A stretch of 64,000 nt of DNA from positions 31,978,001 through 32,042,000 of the forward strand of contig CM060070.1 of assembly GCA_030533445.1 (NCBI GenBank), written 5' to 3'. This DNA is from Cyprinodon diabolis (Eukaryota > Chordata > Actinopteri > Cyprinodontiformes > Cyprinodontidae). Numbering within the stretch: the first letter of the stretch is position 1; each line of letters begins with the position of its first letter. Positions 1 to 10,776 of this stretch are shown here, one piece after another. The position numbers were made by a program, and so were the translations under genes. Under the pieces are notes generated by a model that did no database searches, was not told the origin of the DNA, and saw only the letters and a list, made by a program, of their open reading frames with translations.

Positions 1-835
1 TTTTACGGTAATTTGCAGGGAACGCCGAAAACTCCCATAAATTGTCAGAAATTGACGTGGGCTTTCTTAGGCAGTGTTCCCCCCATGCCTCCCCCCCATG
101 GAATTCTAGGGGAGGCTTTAACATGTAAATGAAAATGCTGTGAGCTATACAAATGCAAATCAGGGTTGCAGGGGGAGTTTTACCCCAAGTGACATTTTTC
201 TAAAAGGTAAGAAAATCTCTGATACAAAGAGATCAGGCTCAGTATAGACTTTTACATTTTAGCTTGAATTGATTTATTTAATTAAAGTATAGAGACCAAA
301 ACAGATCTTTAGCTGACAGAGCAATACATTTAGAGCAGTAATTATTTTAAAAAAATTTGCATTTAAGATAAAAAATAAAATGTTGTCTGTCAATATGCTC
401 AATTCACAATTACTTAAGTGGAAAAGTTTCAAGAAATGAGTCTGAGATGATTCACTTTATAACATGGCGCATTATCCTGCTGGAAGTAGCCATCAGAAGA
501 TTGGTACACTGTGGTCATAAGGACATAAGGTCAGCAACAATGCTGAGGTAGGCTGCCTCATTTATTTGATGCTAAATTGGTATTAAGTGGCCCAAAGTGT
601 GGCAATAAATATCCCCCAAATAGATGGTACAAATAGATCAGGCTCAGTATGACCTAATTATAGACTCTTACATTTTAGCTTGAATTGATTTATTTAATTA
701 AAGTACGCTAGATTTCCGTGTATGCCATTAGCAATGGCAAATGTTATGTAAAAAAAATACACAAAATCATTTATTTCAAAAATTAGTTTTAATCAGAATC
801 AGTTAGTAAAATGTGAATCAGAATCAGCAAGATAA
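1..835. other. Intergenic, AT-rich, with a dispersed direct repeat
   Basis: No gene is recognised. A segment of about 69 bp at 221-289 recurs at 626-705 with a short insertion in the second copy. Both contain AGATCAGGCTCAGTAT and TTGAATTGATTTATTTAATT. The first 60 bp contain AAATTGTCAGAAATTGACG, similar to 4153-4171. Confidence 0.6.
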
Positions 836-1334
836 AATGTGCATTCCTTGCACAGTGCTCCTTGGGATTTTTAAAGCTTGGGAAATCTTTTTGTTTCCAA
901 ATCCAGCTTTAAACTTCTCCACAACAGTGTCTCGGACCTGTCTGATGTGTTCCTTGTTCTTCATGATGCTCTCTGCACTTTAAACAGACCTCTGAGGCGA
1001 TCACAGAGCAGGTGCATTTATCGGGAGACTTGATTACACACAGGTGGATTCTATTTAGTATCATTTAGGTCAACATTGGATCATTCAGAGATCCTCACTG
1101 AACTTCTGGGGAGAGTTTGCTGCACTGAAAGTAAAAGGGGCCGATTCATTTCCCACTCTTCAGTTTTTTATTTGTTAAAAAAGTTAAAAATATCCAATAT
1201 ATTTAATTACACTTCATGTTTGGGTAAAACTAGTTGTTGATTCTTCACTAAAAAATGTTTATGTTCGATGCCTGAAATGTGGCAAGAGTTTGAGATTTTC
1301 AAGAGAGCAGATTATTTTTGCAGGGCAAGCTGTA
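836..1334 (-). mobile_element. Tc1-like transposon fossil: transposase N terminus plus terminal region
   Basis: On the minus strand from 964 the sequence reads MKNKEHIRQVRDTVVEKFK, then a helix-turn-helix with KISQALKIPRSTV. This is the start of a Tc1-like transposase of a different family from the one at 62 kb, and it breaks off near 836. The DNA from about 1070 to 1334 resembles the non-coding end of a widespread fish Tc1-like element. It includes TTGTTGATTCTTCAC and a decayed copy of the end that normally reads GAAAGTATTCGGCCCC or similar. The copy is old, truncated and non-functional. Confidence 0.75.
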
Positions 1335-1613
1335 ACTGGGCTGATATCTAAGGAGAGCTCTGACAGGGTTTCACTTGCCAATAACGTACATTTATAACAT
1401 AAGTTTTAGTGGTTGTAGAAGTAATAGAAAACACAGATCTGGCAACTGCAATTCTAGCAGCACTCCTACATTATTCTCTACATTTTCTCTCCGTTGTCCT
1501 TTCTTTCACAGTAAATGGTATCGGCATCTCAGATATGTTAACCAAGCTTTCCTGTCTGACCCTTCAAAACAATCTACCATCAACAGCATTGTGTTGTAGA
1601 AGCTTTTATGCAA

Positions 1614-1825
1614 GAGCCTTTTTTTGGGAGTTTTTACAGCACATTTTGGAGTTTTTACGGCACTAGTGTCTCGTTTTTTTGGCAGTAGGCTGGCAGGAAA
1701 GGGGGTATGAGAGAGGGAGAGACATGCGGCCAAGGATTCGAACCCGGGTCATCCATGTCGAGGACAAAGGAATCTTTCTGTACATGGGTTTTGTGCGCTA
1801 AACACTGGGCAACCAAAGCACGCCC
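1614..1825 (-). mobile_element. tRNA-derived SINE with 8-bp target-site duplications
   Basis: Read on the minus strand, the 5' end is tRNA-like. It has an A-box-like segment (TGCCCAGTGTTTAGCGCAC) near 1810-1792 and a clear B box, GGGTTCGAATCC, near 1748-1737. A body common in fish SINEs follows, rich in CTCTCTC and ending in a CCTGCCAGCCTACTGCCAAA-type tail. The insert is framed by TTATGCAA at 1606-1613 and 1826-1833. It is not a functional tRNA gene. Confidence 0.8.
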
Positions 1826-1833
1826 TTATGCAA

Positions 1834-2579
1834 CAAACTTTTAAACAATTTTCCCAACATTTATGGAGAACAGCAAAGTTGCTCTTTTGTAGTTTTTATT
1901 ATTTTCACCTATAAACATAGAAAAAGTCAGCAGCCTTTTGAAATGTTCTGAAGTATGGTATAAATCAAGATTCTCCAGAACATATCTCCGAAGCCTGCTA
2001 TTTTCTGTAACACAAGTTGTGCTACCCACAGTAATTGCTGATAAAAAGTCTAAAGACTGTTTTAGAATTTTCATATTTCTTTATGCTATTACTAGTTTTA
2101 AATCTGTGGTAAACCATTGTTTTACAGCAACTCCTCTCTAACATATACATATTGCATCTTCTAATATGTTTCCTTAAAGACTGTTTAGGACAGGAAGCTA
2201 CAAAAAGCTAAATGACCATAAACTCAATGTAAACCCCTAGTTATTATTATTTTATGTTTATTTTATTGATTTGTTCATTTATTTATATGTTTGTTTCCCT
2301 TGCTTTATTTTTATTTATTTTTTACATTCTATGTCTAATTTTTTTTTAAGTTATAATGTCACCAACTGCTGTGTATCTTTGTTTGATGTTTGAATTACTC
2401 TGTATTGTTACAGGGAATTGCCAATAAAGCAAAAAAAATAAAAAATAAATAAAAATGATAGACACAGCTGTTCTCATGAGTCCTTCCGTATAACAATGAC
2501 CTCGTATGTGATTGGAGAAGCTATACTCAAAAGAACTTTATCTCCAGTTCCTTTGTTTGGATTTTACTGGTATGTGATC
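1834..2579. other. Intergenic AT-rich DNA with a retroposon-like A-rich tail
   Basis: No gene is recognised. At 2421-2456 there is GCCAATAAAGC followed by A-rich sequence, resembling the 3' end of a poly(A)-tailed retroposon copy on the + strand. The region before it shows no recognisable protein. Confidence 0.4.
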
Positions 2580-3640
2580 AATGGCTGGACAACGTCTAGC
2601 GTTCAACTCGCCTTCAACTCCTCTTGGACGCGATGGCGACTCTGCAGTCGAACAACTGTGCGGGAGAGACGAACTCAAAGAAGAGAAGCTAGCGGTAAAT
2701 ATTTGTTTGATTACTGCCTGCTAAGCTAAAGGCAGCCTAGCCTAAACTACGGCTAATAGCAGCCTAGCCTAAAGCTACGGCTAATAGTAGCCTAGCCTAA
2801 AGCTACGGCTAATAGTAGCCTTGCAAGAACAAGCTTTATTAAAGTGTATTTTTTGTGATTCACAGGAAGCAGTACGCCGTCTTCACAACTCGGAGACAAA
2901 TTGCAGGCACTATGAACCGGAGCAAGGGTAAGAGTTAAAGAATATGCTTTCATTCTGCGGTAAAAGGAAAGAGATACAGATTGATACCGATCATAACTGT
3001 ACATTTTGTTTTCACAGACTAATCTCGCCTCATAATGAGGCGGTGACCTCCTATTATTCATACCACTCTCATTTAATTGTTTCCAGCTGCCTGTAAGACG
3101 TATTATGAGACGGTACGCAGGAGCTTCACATATACGCAGCCAGCGAACACGTTGCGCGCGGAAGCTGCCAAGCATTCAGAAAAGAAAGAGAGTAAGACTT
3201 TATTTGGCGACTATTTTTCAGGTGCATTGATAGATGTGTTGTGTCCATACGCAGTGCATCCCATCGCATAGTGCTGATTCATTGTTTTTTTTTTTTTTTT
3301 TTACAGCTGCTGGAATCGAGGCAGAGTGTGCTAGCTGATGAGGAAGGGGAACTCTGGAATGGCCGCCGCCATTTCGTAGGCCGGATCTCTCTGAACTCTG
3401 TGTTAAGCTGCGGTCCCGGTTAGAAGCGATGCCGAAGTACAGGGCCACGCACAGTAGGCGTCTGCACACCGGACCTGCCTCGGAGGGAATGCTGCCAGTT
3501 ACCTCCAACCCGAGGAGGCAAACGGACAGTTCATGCAGTTGTATTTTTTGGATACGCATGTGTGGGCAGATCCTCGCGTTGTATATAGTTGTGTTTGTTT
3601 TAATAAAGCTCTTTCTTTGCATAAACAGCTTCCTGGCAAA
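2580..3640 (+). ncRNA. Possible spliced non-coding transcription unit (unidentified)
   Basis: This stretch is richer in G+C and CpG than its surroundings and has exon-like blocks with plausible splice sites. There is a donor GCTAGCG|GTAAAT near 2695. A block between TGATTCACAG (2864) and GCAAGG|GTAAGA (2928) follows. A block begins after TTTCCAG (3087), and a last block begins after a T tract ending TACAG (3306). AATAAA near 3602 would serve as polyadenylation signal. The only ATG in the first block (2631) stops after 19 codons. I see no protein family. It could be a lncRNA, a transposon-borne transcript or chance. Confidence 0.3.
2731..2822. repeat. 28-bp tandem repeat, about three units
   Basis: The unit AGCCTAGCCTAAAGCTACGGCTAATAGT-like (quoted by parts: AGCCTAGCCTAAAGC and TACGGCTAATAG) is repeated about three times with few differences. 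It lies in the putative first intron of the unit at 2580-3640. Confidence 0.85.
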
Positions 3641-3775
3641 TGTTCATTTCCTGTATAAATTCATTCATGTCCTTGATGGTAGCCTAATAATTGTGTAGTA
3701 GTGTAGGATAACATAAATACACAGCATATGAATAAATAAATATATGAATGAAAAAATATATGAATAAATAAATAA

Positions 3776-3777
<2 letters not shown>

Positions 3778-3814
<37 letters not shown>
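3778..3814. repeat. (TA)n microsatellite
   Basis: An almost pure TA dinucleotide run, flanked by A- and T-rich imperfect repeats from about 3720 to 3846. It generates spurious Tyr/Ile-rich open frames on the minus strand. Confidence 0.95.
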
Positions 3815-3818
<4 letters not shown>

Positions 3819-3847
3819 CATATATATTTATGTAAATATATATATAT

Positions 3848-4044
3848 GCCAACCAATCACGAGCGATTTTACTTGTTTAAAAAGAAGTGGTTCCATCCAA
3901 TACTCAGTAAGAAAATTCAAGCCTGGCCTGGCCACGTGTGGTTTTGCTGCCAATCACGAGCGATTATACTTTGAGAATAGTGGTTTTAGCCAATACTGAG
4001 TAGGTTATTCAAGCCAGACCTGGCCAGCCGCGCGGGTTTGCTGC
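3848..4044. repeat. Two tandem copies of a ~100-bp unit
   Basis: Unit one (3848-3950) and unit two (3951-4044) share CCAATCACGAGCGATT, then AGTGGTT, CCAATACT-AGTA, TTCAAGCC, CTGGCCA and a TTTGCTGC end. Divergence of about 15-20 percent suggests an old duplication. Confidence 0.8.
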
Positions 4045-4108
4045 ATTCATATGCTAATTAGGGCCATTAGTACAGCTGATCGCTCTCCACATACGTCAGA
4101 GTCCGTTC

Positions 4109-4162
4109 CCGACAATTTGTGGCACTGACAAACGGGGACAAGCGCGGGTTGCAAATTGTCGG
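4109..4162. repeat. Perfect 11-bp inverted repeat
   Basis: CCGACAATTTG at 4109-4119 is the exact reverse complement of CAAATTGTCGG at 4152-4162, with a 32-nt GC-rich spacer. It lies just downstream of the tandem 100-bp units and could be part of a transposon end. Confidence 0.7.
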
Positions 4163-4206
4163 AAACTGACGAAAATCAGGGAGATCTGCGGGAGTTTACG
4201 GGGACG

Positions 4207-5122
4207 AAAATCTCACTTTTCATGCAGTGGCCTGTAATGTGGGAAAGCAAGTGAAGAGAGAGGTTAGATTAAAAGAAACAATGGTTTCATATGGAGCATC
4301 CAAAAAAATAGCTGGACTTTGGAATTAAAGACTGTGGAGTTTTGTATGTGTTCTGAAGGATTCCAACCAATGCTTACAAAAATGTTGCCCAGTGTTGTGT
4401 GTCACTGAGGTAATACTGCTGACAATGAACCTGAGCAAAATCCCCGCTTTGTGTATTTTTCAAAGACCATATATGCATGGTATGGCCTCCCCTGGATACA
4501 GTTTATAGTAGAAAGAGCAACAATGGTTTTTCTTTCTTTACAATTTTTGAATAATCTGTTATTTTGTATTTACTTATTTGTATGTACTGTCCATGATAAC
4601 ATTTTTTCTTATGACATCTCTTTTGGTAATCTGGTCAGTAGGAAATGGTCTGATAGGGCAACATAAGTTACAGAAACATTAGAAATATTTAGACCTGATG
4701 ACCAAGTCCAAAATATGTCCTTAATTGTGAGTTTGCTCTTTAATATGTTGATTCAAAACTAAAGTTGTACGGGTATCACACAGTTATTGTCAATATGAAC
4801 ATGAAAGACCCCCACAAGAATTAAGTAGTCATGTTCAACAAATATCACACATAAAATTAATTAAAATCATTAAAACATTTTTTTTTAGACTTCGGATGCC
4901 TGAAAAGATTCAGAGACATGGCTTGAACAGGTCACTGTATTTGGACAGCCACATATCAAAAGATTTAAGTTCACCCAGGATCCCTTTCCTCCACATTAGG
5001 GAATCATCATACAGAGATCCTATGTTATTAAAACCAGTTTAAATACATTGACCTATACTTCCTCATTACCTTATCAACCGTTTTGGTTGTCTTTATCCTT
5101 TGTTCATTTCATTTTTGTTCCT
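4207..5122. other. Intergenic, nothing recognised
   Basis: AT-rich sequence with only short chance open frames. No repeat family or gene is recognised. Confidence 0.6.
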
Positions 5123-5529
5123 GTTCCAAGCAAGGGTGTAACTTTGTGTTGAAAGTTGGTGGGGACGGCTCATAAGGAAAGGGAGCTACCTGCGCGACGC
5201 CTTTTTTTTTTTGTTGGAAAGGATAAAGCCAAAAAAAATTGAATAACATTTATCAATTTAATGCTTACAGTTGAAAACATAACTGTTACAATATTCACTT
5301 ATATATTTTGTGCAAAAAATATCACATAAATCTAAACAGACAGTACAAATCAAAGAAATCAAATAAATATATCAATTTTGTAGAACATTTATTGACGGTC
5401 AATTTTAGGTCACTTTTTAAAATTTATTTACTTTTAAACCAGAACTCGGACAAGATCTTATGGGGCCTTAAGCAGAATATGATTAAGCAACTCCGTCTTT
5501 CTGTCAAGAACATCCACCAGCAGGGTATC

Positions 5530-5876
5530 CAGGGGGGGATTTACCATTAGGCAATACTAGGCAGTTGCCTAGGGCCCCAAGTTCCTGGGGGCCCCATAAA
5601 ACTCTGTTTACATGTATAGTTAATACAACTATTCCTTATTTGTGCACATTAATTATGTTTTTGATAAAAATCCTTTGGCTAAAATGCCATCAGAACGCTG
5701 ATAAATAGAGAGGAAAAAGGGACAAGAAGAGAGGGACAAAACCTAGAACAAATAATGGATGTCTATTCTATTAACATTTCTCTATCTGTAGAATGGGTCT
5801 GTTTTATGGGTTTTCTTCTCAGGGGGCCCCCTGCCTGTCTTTGCCTAGGGCCCCAAATTTCCTAAATCCGCCCCTG
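5530..5876. mobile_element. hAT-type MITE nested in the 5131-7495 element
   Basis: The 347-bp insert is framed by AGGGTATC at 5522-5529 and 5877-5884 (exact). The ends are inverted: CAGGGGGGGATTTA versus CAGGGGCGGATTTA from the right. GCCTAGGGCCCC occurs near both ends. It is non-coding. Confidence 0.88.
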
Positions 5877-5929
5877 AGGGTATCAATACTGATTTGATAG
5901 AATCTGGGAGAGCGGACTATGTTCAACCA

Positions 5930-6043
5930 TCCATTTTCTTTAACCTTATCCCTCAGTGGGATCAGGAGGTGCTGGTGCATATCTCTAGCCACGTTCTGGG
6001 TGAGAGGTGGGATCACCCTGGACAGGTCACCAGTCTGTCGCAG
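5930..6043. mobile_element. 114-bp dispersed repeat with 12-bp target duplication
   Basis: TATGTTCAACCA occurs at 5918-5929 and again at 6044-6055. The 114 bp between starts with TCCATTTTCTTTAACCTTAT and ends with GGACAGGTCACCAGTCTGTC plus GCAG. This is a short sequence I recognise as widely dispersed in fish genomes. It has no coding capacity, and the mechanism that spread it is unclear. Confidence 0.7.
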
Positions 6044-6705
6044 TATGTTCAACCAGCTTAAAAGTAATCGGTAATCAGATTTATTATTTGCACTTTTACT
6101 AAGTGAACTTTCTAACTCCCTTAAATCTGAAATTCCAATGCCAAAATTGTTTAAATCTTTTATCTTTGGACCCCCTGCAGAGTGACGTCACACCTGCAGG
6201 ATCCTATCCTTGCCTTCCTGCTAGATTGCAAAAAGCAGCTTGCTCATGAGTTGTCAACATAACACGCTAAATCTTAAATGTACGTGTCCATATAAAAGAA
6301 AAAGGGGCACAGTGCTTTCTACTGAATGTCAACACCATGACAACTATATAACAAGGTCAGGAAAAAGTTTTAAGTGAAGCCGTAATTAAAACAGTAGCTA
6401 CAAGAAGCTTCAAATAAAAGGTTTTCATTATGTTCAACCTAAACACCAACTCCGATAGACCATCAGTAGAGCAGGTGTTTAAATTAATCAATCACTGCTG
6501 CGAAAGCTTATAGCAGTGAAAGCTAATATACAACAGCCATCACTTAATAAACGCAAAATAAACAACCCTCTAAAAACGGAAAACTGTAATGGACTGAAAG
6601 TCCTGTTTTTTATGTGGGAAATTATTTGCGTGTGTTTTAGTATAATTCTGATATATTGGCGCTGTTGTCTGTTTCTATGGCAACGATACTGAATGTAGTG
6701 TAGCT

Positions 6706-7009
6706 TAGAGACCTGCACGGGTCGAGTTTTACCAACCCGCACCCGCCCGAACCCGTTAGGATGACTACCGAACCCGACCCGTCACCCGCGGATATTTAAC
6801 CCGCAACCCGACCCGTTAACACATCATAGGCTATTGCTGCGCTGCACCCAGTGCCTGATTAATAAAATTTCTGATGTCCATAACAACACACACGCATAAA
6901 AAAAAAATCACCAACTACCCGCGCACTAAAAAAATATCCGCCCGACGCCCGACCCGTTTATTTTTGTTTATGTATTTTTCGCGGGTACCCGACACGTTGC
7001 AGGACTCTA
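6706..7009. mobile_element. hAT-type MITE rich in ACCCGACCC motifs, nested in the 5131-7495 element
   Basis: The 304-bp insert is framed by GTGTAGCT at 6698-6705 and 7010-7017 (exact). The left end TAGAGACCTGCACGGGTCG and the right end reversed TAGAGTCCTGCAACGTGTCG form a near match. The subterminal regions carry repeated ACCCG pentamers, probable transposase binding sites. It is non-coding. Confidence 0.9.
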
Positions 7010-7503
7010 GTGTAGCTGACATAACAGGGCCTGAGTTTTTTTCCCAACGGTTCAGTTATATTTTAAATACGGTATTAACTTATTTTTACACTATTCTCTA
7101 TTCTTTTACTACTTTAAGTCTCTCCTGACTAAAATTAGGTCTTAATATTTCCACAAGTCCCTTTCACCTGCAAGTCTGAGTCCACTGCTGTCCCTGAATG
7201 GGTTAGCATTTTTGGAGGGAAGCGACAGGGGAGAGGGCGGAGGGGGGTGATGGGGAGAAAGCGAGAGGCAACAGATTCTTTTTTCTGAGATTTTTTGTGG
7301 GGGTTTGTGGACGTGAGCAGCGGGGAGAACTTTTTTTATTTTCTTTCTGAGGAGCGGCATGAATGGGGTTTTAATCAGATATACACAGCACCGAAAGCAA
7401 AATACGTGTACAAAATATTGGTGGGGACTGTCCCCCTACCGGTCAAGATTGGTGGGGACATGTCCACACCAGTCCTTAAGGAAGTTACGCCTATGGTTCC
7501 AAG

Positions 7504-8792
7504 GCTTCAGCAGGGTGACACTGCTTTTTATTCACATCATGTTCTTTTGTTCAGGGAAGAGAAAATGTTGGAAGCCAATAATTTTGCACCTGACCTATTC
7601 AGGTGAAATTGATCTCTCTTGAAGGGGTATATATTTTCCCAGAGGATATTAAAATTATAAATAAAGTCAAATGATCATGTAGCGCATGCTCAGTTGATAA
7701 ATTTATTCAAAAAGCTTTGCTGTAGAGCTAATCTCCTGCTGAAGGAGATGAGGATATATATACACATATACTGTATATAGTACTGTACATGTTTTTACAT
7801 ACATATAAACTCTTGGAACGAAGCCAAAGAGCAAATGGTTCAATCCAGATCTGAGAAGATGCCTTGCAGGATGAATGCCACATCTTGATTAATAAACATC
7901 GATTAATAAATACATAAATTTTATATACATTTTTCTGAAATTTCTAATTAGAAATGTATCACTTCAGGTAAATTTCTCTGAGTTACTCTTCAGGGCTGTT
8001 AAAAGCTAATGAAAATAACTCTGACCTTATTTTTTAATTTCTGACTAATTCTGACTTTAATCTCAGAATTCTGACATTTTCTTAGAATTCTACTAATTCT
8101 GTCTTTAATCTGACTTTATTAAGCCAGCTTTCTGAGATTAAAATCAGAATTCTGAGATCAAAGTCAGAAAAACTACAGCTTTTTTTTGTTTTATTGAGCG
8201 TCCATTTTATTTAGGTTTTTCTTTTCTCCAATGGACCTAATCCTCTTGTGTACAGATCCAATAAATTGCAATAGATTTTATTTAGTTCACTTGAATTCAA
8301 TGCAATGCAGTTCAATTATATTATGCAAATTCTCCAAATAGGGTAAGCAAGAAAACACATTGAAATATGATTGCTAATCTTTATAAGTCAGGTTTGTCTT
8401 TATAAGTCATGATTGCAAATAAAAAAAGTATTTATGATGAAATAAATATTGATTTAATGTTTTTTTAATCATCATTACAAGGTGCAATTGATGCACATTT
8501 GAGTTTTAAAAAGTAGGTTTGCACAAACTGGCAGAACTGTGTCAAACAGAATTTAGACAACGCAAGTGTCACAGAAAGGCATCTCCATCACATTTCTGTG
8601 GCCAGGTGAACCTGTTTCAACAACAGCCCACTTTCCATCTGTTAGACAAATAGGCAGCCCATACAAAGGTGTGCAAAAGAATCCCCATGATCAAAGTGTG
8701 CTAGAATGGCTGCCTTGTCTTGGCCTGGCCATTATCAGGCTGCATGAAAGCCTGTCTTCTCCTCTTTTGTTGGTCTGGGCATTGACAGTCAC
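7504..8792. other. Intergenic, mainly unannotated
   Basis: No gene is recognised. The region contains the foldback at 8050-8169, listed separately, and a patch around 8600-8790 of higher G+C that I cannot assign. Confidence 0.5.
8050..8169. repeat. Foldback of TCTGAGATTAAAGTCAGAATT-type units
   Basis: The segment 8050-8088 is an imperfect reverse complement of 8131-8169. Both arms are built from CTGACTTTAATCTCAGAATT-like units. Together they could form a long hairpin with a ~42-nt loop. Confidence 0.75.
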
Positions 8793-8975
8793 TCACCCGG
8801 CAATGACTGTCACACCGGCGCAAAGAGCCAGCCGCCGACAGAGGCCGACCACATCAAACGAGGCTGTCAAGGGGCCCAGCTTGTGAACTGTGGCAACAAA
8901 CACCTCCTGATCCTCACCTACAGCTCTGTAGCAGACACCCACTGCTGTGCTCCCAGCCACTGCTGAGAAAAGATG
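8793..8975 (-). other. Candidate orphan exon or pseudo-exon
   Basis: On the minus strand a block follows CTTTTCTCAG and ends GCCGG|GTGAGT. It would encode about 55 residues containing TAVGVCYRAVGEDQEVF, then KLGPLTASFDVVGL. The composition looks protein-like and the splice sites are good, but I do not recognise the family. No neighbouring exon is found on that strand. It could be a pseudogene piece, a conserved non-coding block or chance. Confidence 0.22.
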
Positions 8976-9215
8976 TACTGCCCGGACCTCATTTCCTTCT
9001 CCACAGCACCCCTCCCCACTGCCACCAGCTTTCCTTGTCTCCCTCTTTCTGTCAAGTAGTGCTTGTGCTAACCTTTCGTCTACTGAAACACAAAGGCCTG
9101 CTAAAGACTGCTTTATGGGTGCATGTGAAGGAGAGGCTAGCATGGCGGGGGTCAAAAAGTGTACAGGATGTGAACAATATAAATTCTGGTTTACTTCAAT
9201 TTGAACCAGGGTCAC

Positions 9216-10513
9216 ACTTGATTTTCACTTTATTAGGTTTAAACTTCAAAGGTCAAAGGGAGAAAGAAGACAATATATTCCAAAAGGCTGTGACAAGTAC
9301 TCATTCCTGGATAACCTTGAGCATTTGTTAACTGCGTTGTGATACATTTCTTATTTAGTTATTTCTTTCACTGAATTTTGAAAAAGAGGGCTGTTATCTT
9401 TAGGAAAATTGTATGAGTAATTGTTAAATTTCTTTAACATTTAACCATTGTGGAAAGGCATTTTATGAAACAACCTGCAATGAAATTTTAAATAATTGAT
9501 CTATACTTTGTCTGAAATACCTAGTTTCTACGTGTGTGGCTGACATATTTACTCAAGCAGGAGAACATTAATGAAAATATGCTAATATATGCATTTGTTA
9601 CATTAATAATACTAAATGGGGTGAAAATTTAAACAAAGACATTCATAGATCTGCTAAGTTCTAATGTAAGTGGATGAGTGGAGACTGCCACCTGGTGGAC
9701 CAACAAGTCATTGTCTTTCCACGACAAACAATGTAAATATGTGTACAATAATAAAAATATTAATTATACTAATTAATAATAAATACCTACTAGATTTCAT
9801 CCATAAAGAATTGTAGAGAGATTTGTACTTTTATAGGTTATAGAGACTGCTTGGTTTTGCTTTCTGTAAAATAAAGAATAAGATAAAAAAAATAAAATAA
9901 TTAAGAAAATTAGATACATTTTTATGCTTTGGTGTTGTTTGTGCTGTAGGACTTGTGGTGCGGCTCCTTAAGTGCCCTGGGTTTAAAAGAGATGGATGTG
10001 TCTTTGGGCCACTTTTCATCTTTGCTACAGAGCATCCCACCCTGTCATGGGATTTATTCTTTTATTTGTGGATAATGGATCTCAGAAAATCCCATTAATT
10101 ATATATTTCTAAATAAAACTACGTTTTTAGATTTATTTTTTCTAGGCTTAATTCTGCTATATCAATGCCATTATTGGTTGTATTTGAAGCTGTCAATTTT
10201 TTTTTCTGCTATTTATTTAAAAATAACAATAATCTTTATTATTGTTATTGCTACTGTTAAATATTTCTAATATTTTAACCACTTATTATTTAAGCATTTT
10301 CTTCTATATTGTGTTCCTGTTCCTCTTATTATTATCGTATTGTTGCTCTCATTATTAATCCTATTATTATAAATAGCTTCACAGTTGGAAAAGCCTATCC
10401 ACATATAATATAATGTAATATTGTCATATTATATCATTTTATATAATATTATGTTATATTATACTAGTATAATATTGTGTTATAATATGTTATTATAATA
10501 TAATATATATTTT
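9216..10513. other. Region upstream of POLRMT, AT-rich, no gene seen
   Basis: No coding sequence is recognised. It contains the CTCF-like site at 9685-9698. From about 10,380 the sequence degrades into TATTA-like simple repeats. Confidence 0.5.
9685..9698 (-). promoter_or_regulatory. CTCF-like motif upstream of POLRMT
   Basis: The minus strand reads CCACCAGGTGGCAG, which fits the core CTCF consensus as I know it. It lies about 1.25 kb upstream of the POLRMT start codon. A single short motif is weak evidence of occupancy. Confidence 0.35.
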
Positions 10514-10600
10514 TATATTATATTATATTATATTATATTATATTATATTATATTATATTATATTATATTATATTATATTATATTATATTATATTATATTA
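10514..10600. repeat. (TATAT)n pentanucleotide microsatellite
   Basis: About 17 copies of TATTA in tandem, preceded by imperfect ATAATAT repeats from about 10,390. Confidence 0.95.
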
Positions 10601-10711
10601 TACACATACAAATGAGAGTAGTTTTTGGCAGGCCTACTCCTTTTTTCATCTGCAGACATATAAAAATGGACTGATCAAAAGTAAAACAATTAAAAGTTCA
10701 ATTAAATAAAA

Positions 10712-10717
10712 ACTAAC

Positions 10718-10776
<59 letters not shown>
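10712..10776. repeat. (CTAA)n tetranucleotide microsatellite
   Basis: About 15 copies of CTAA, ending where the GC-richer POLRMT promoter region begins. Confidence 0.95.

Larger units (their letters stand above)
5131..7495. mobile_element. hAT-type element, 2.4 kb, carrying nested insertions
   Basis: The element is framed by an exact 8-bp direct repeat GTTCCAAG at 5123-5130 and 7496-7503. Its ends are inverted: CAAGGGTGTAACTT at the left and, reverse-complemented, CATAGGCGTAACTT at the right (11 of 14 match). Subterminal GGTGGGGAC motifs occur near both ends. An 8-bp duplication with short inverted ends is the hAT signature. I find no transposase. The interior holds three further insertions (5530-5876, 5930-6043 and 6706-7009). 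Confidence 0.8.

Noticed and set aside
1737..1825. A tRNA gene on the minus strand
   Set aside because: A and B boxes exist, but the cloverleaf is not intact. The sequence continues into a SINE body framed by target duplications.
3661..3856. Tyr/Ile-rich minus-strand frames
   Set aside because: They are translations of the TA microsatellite and its flanks.
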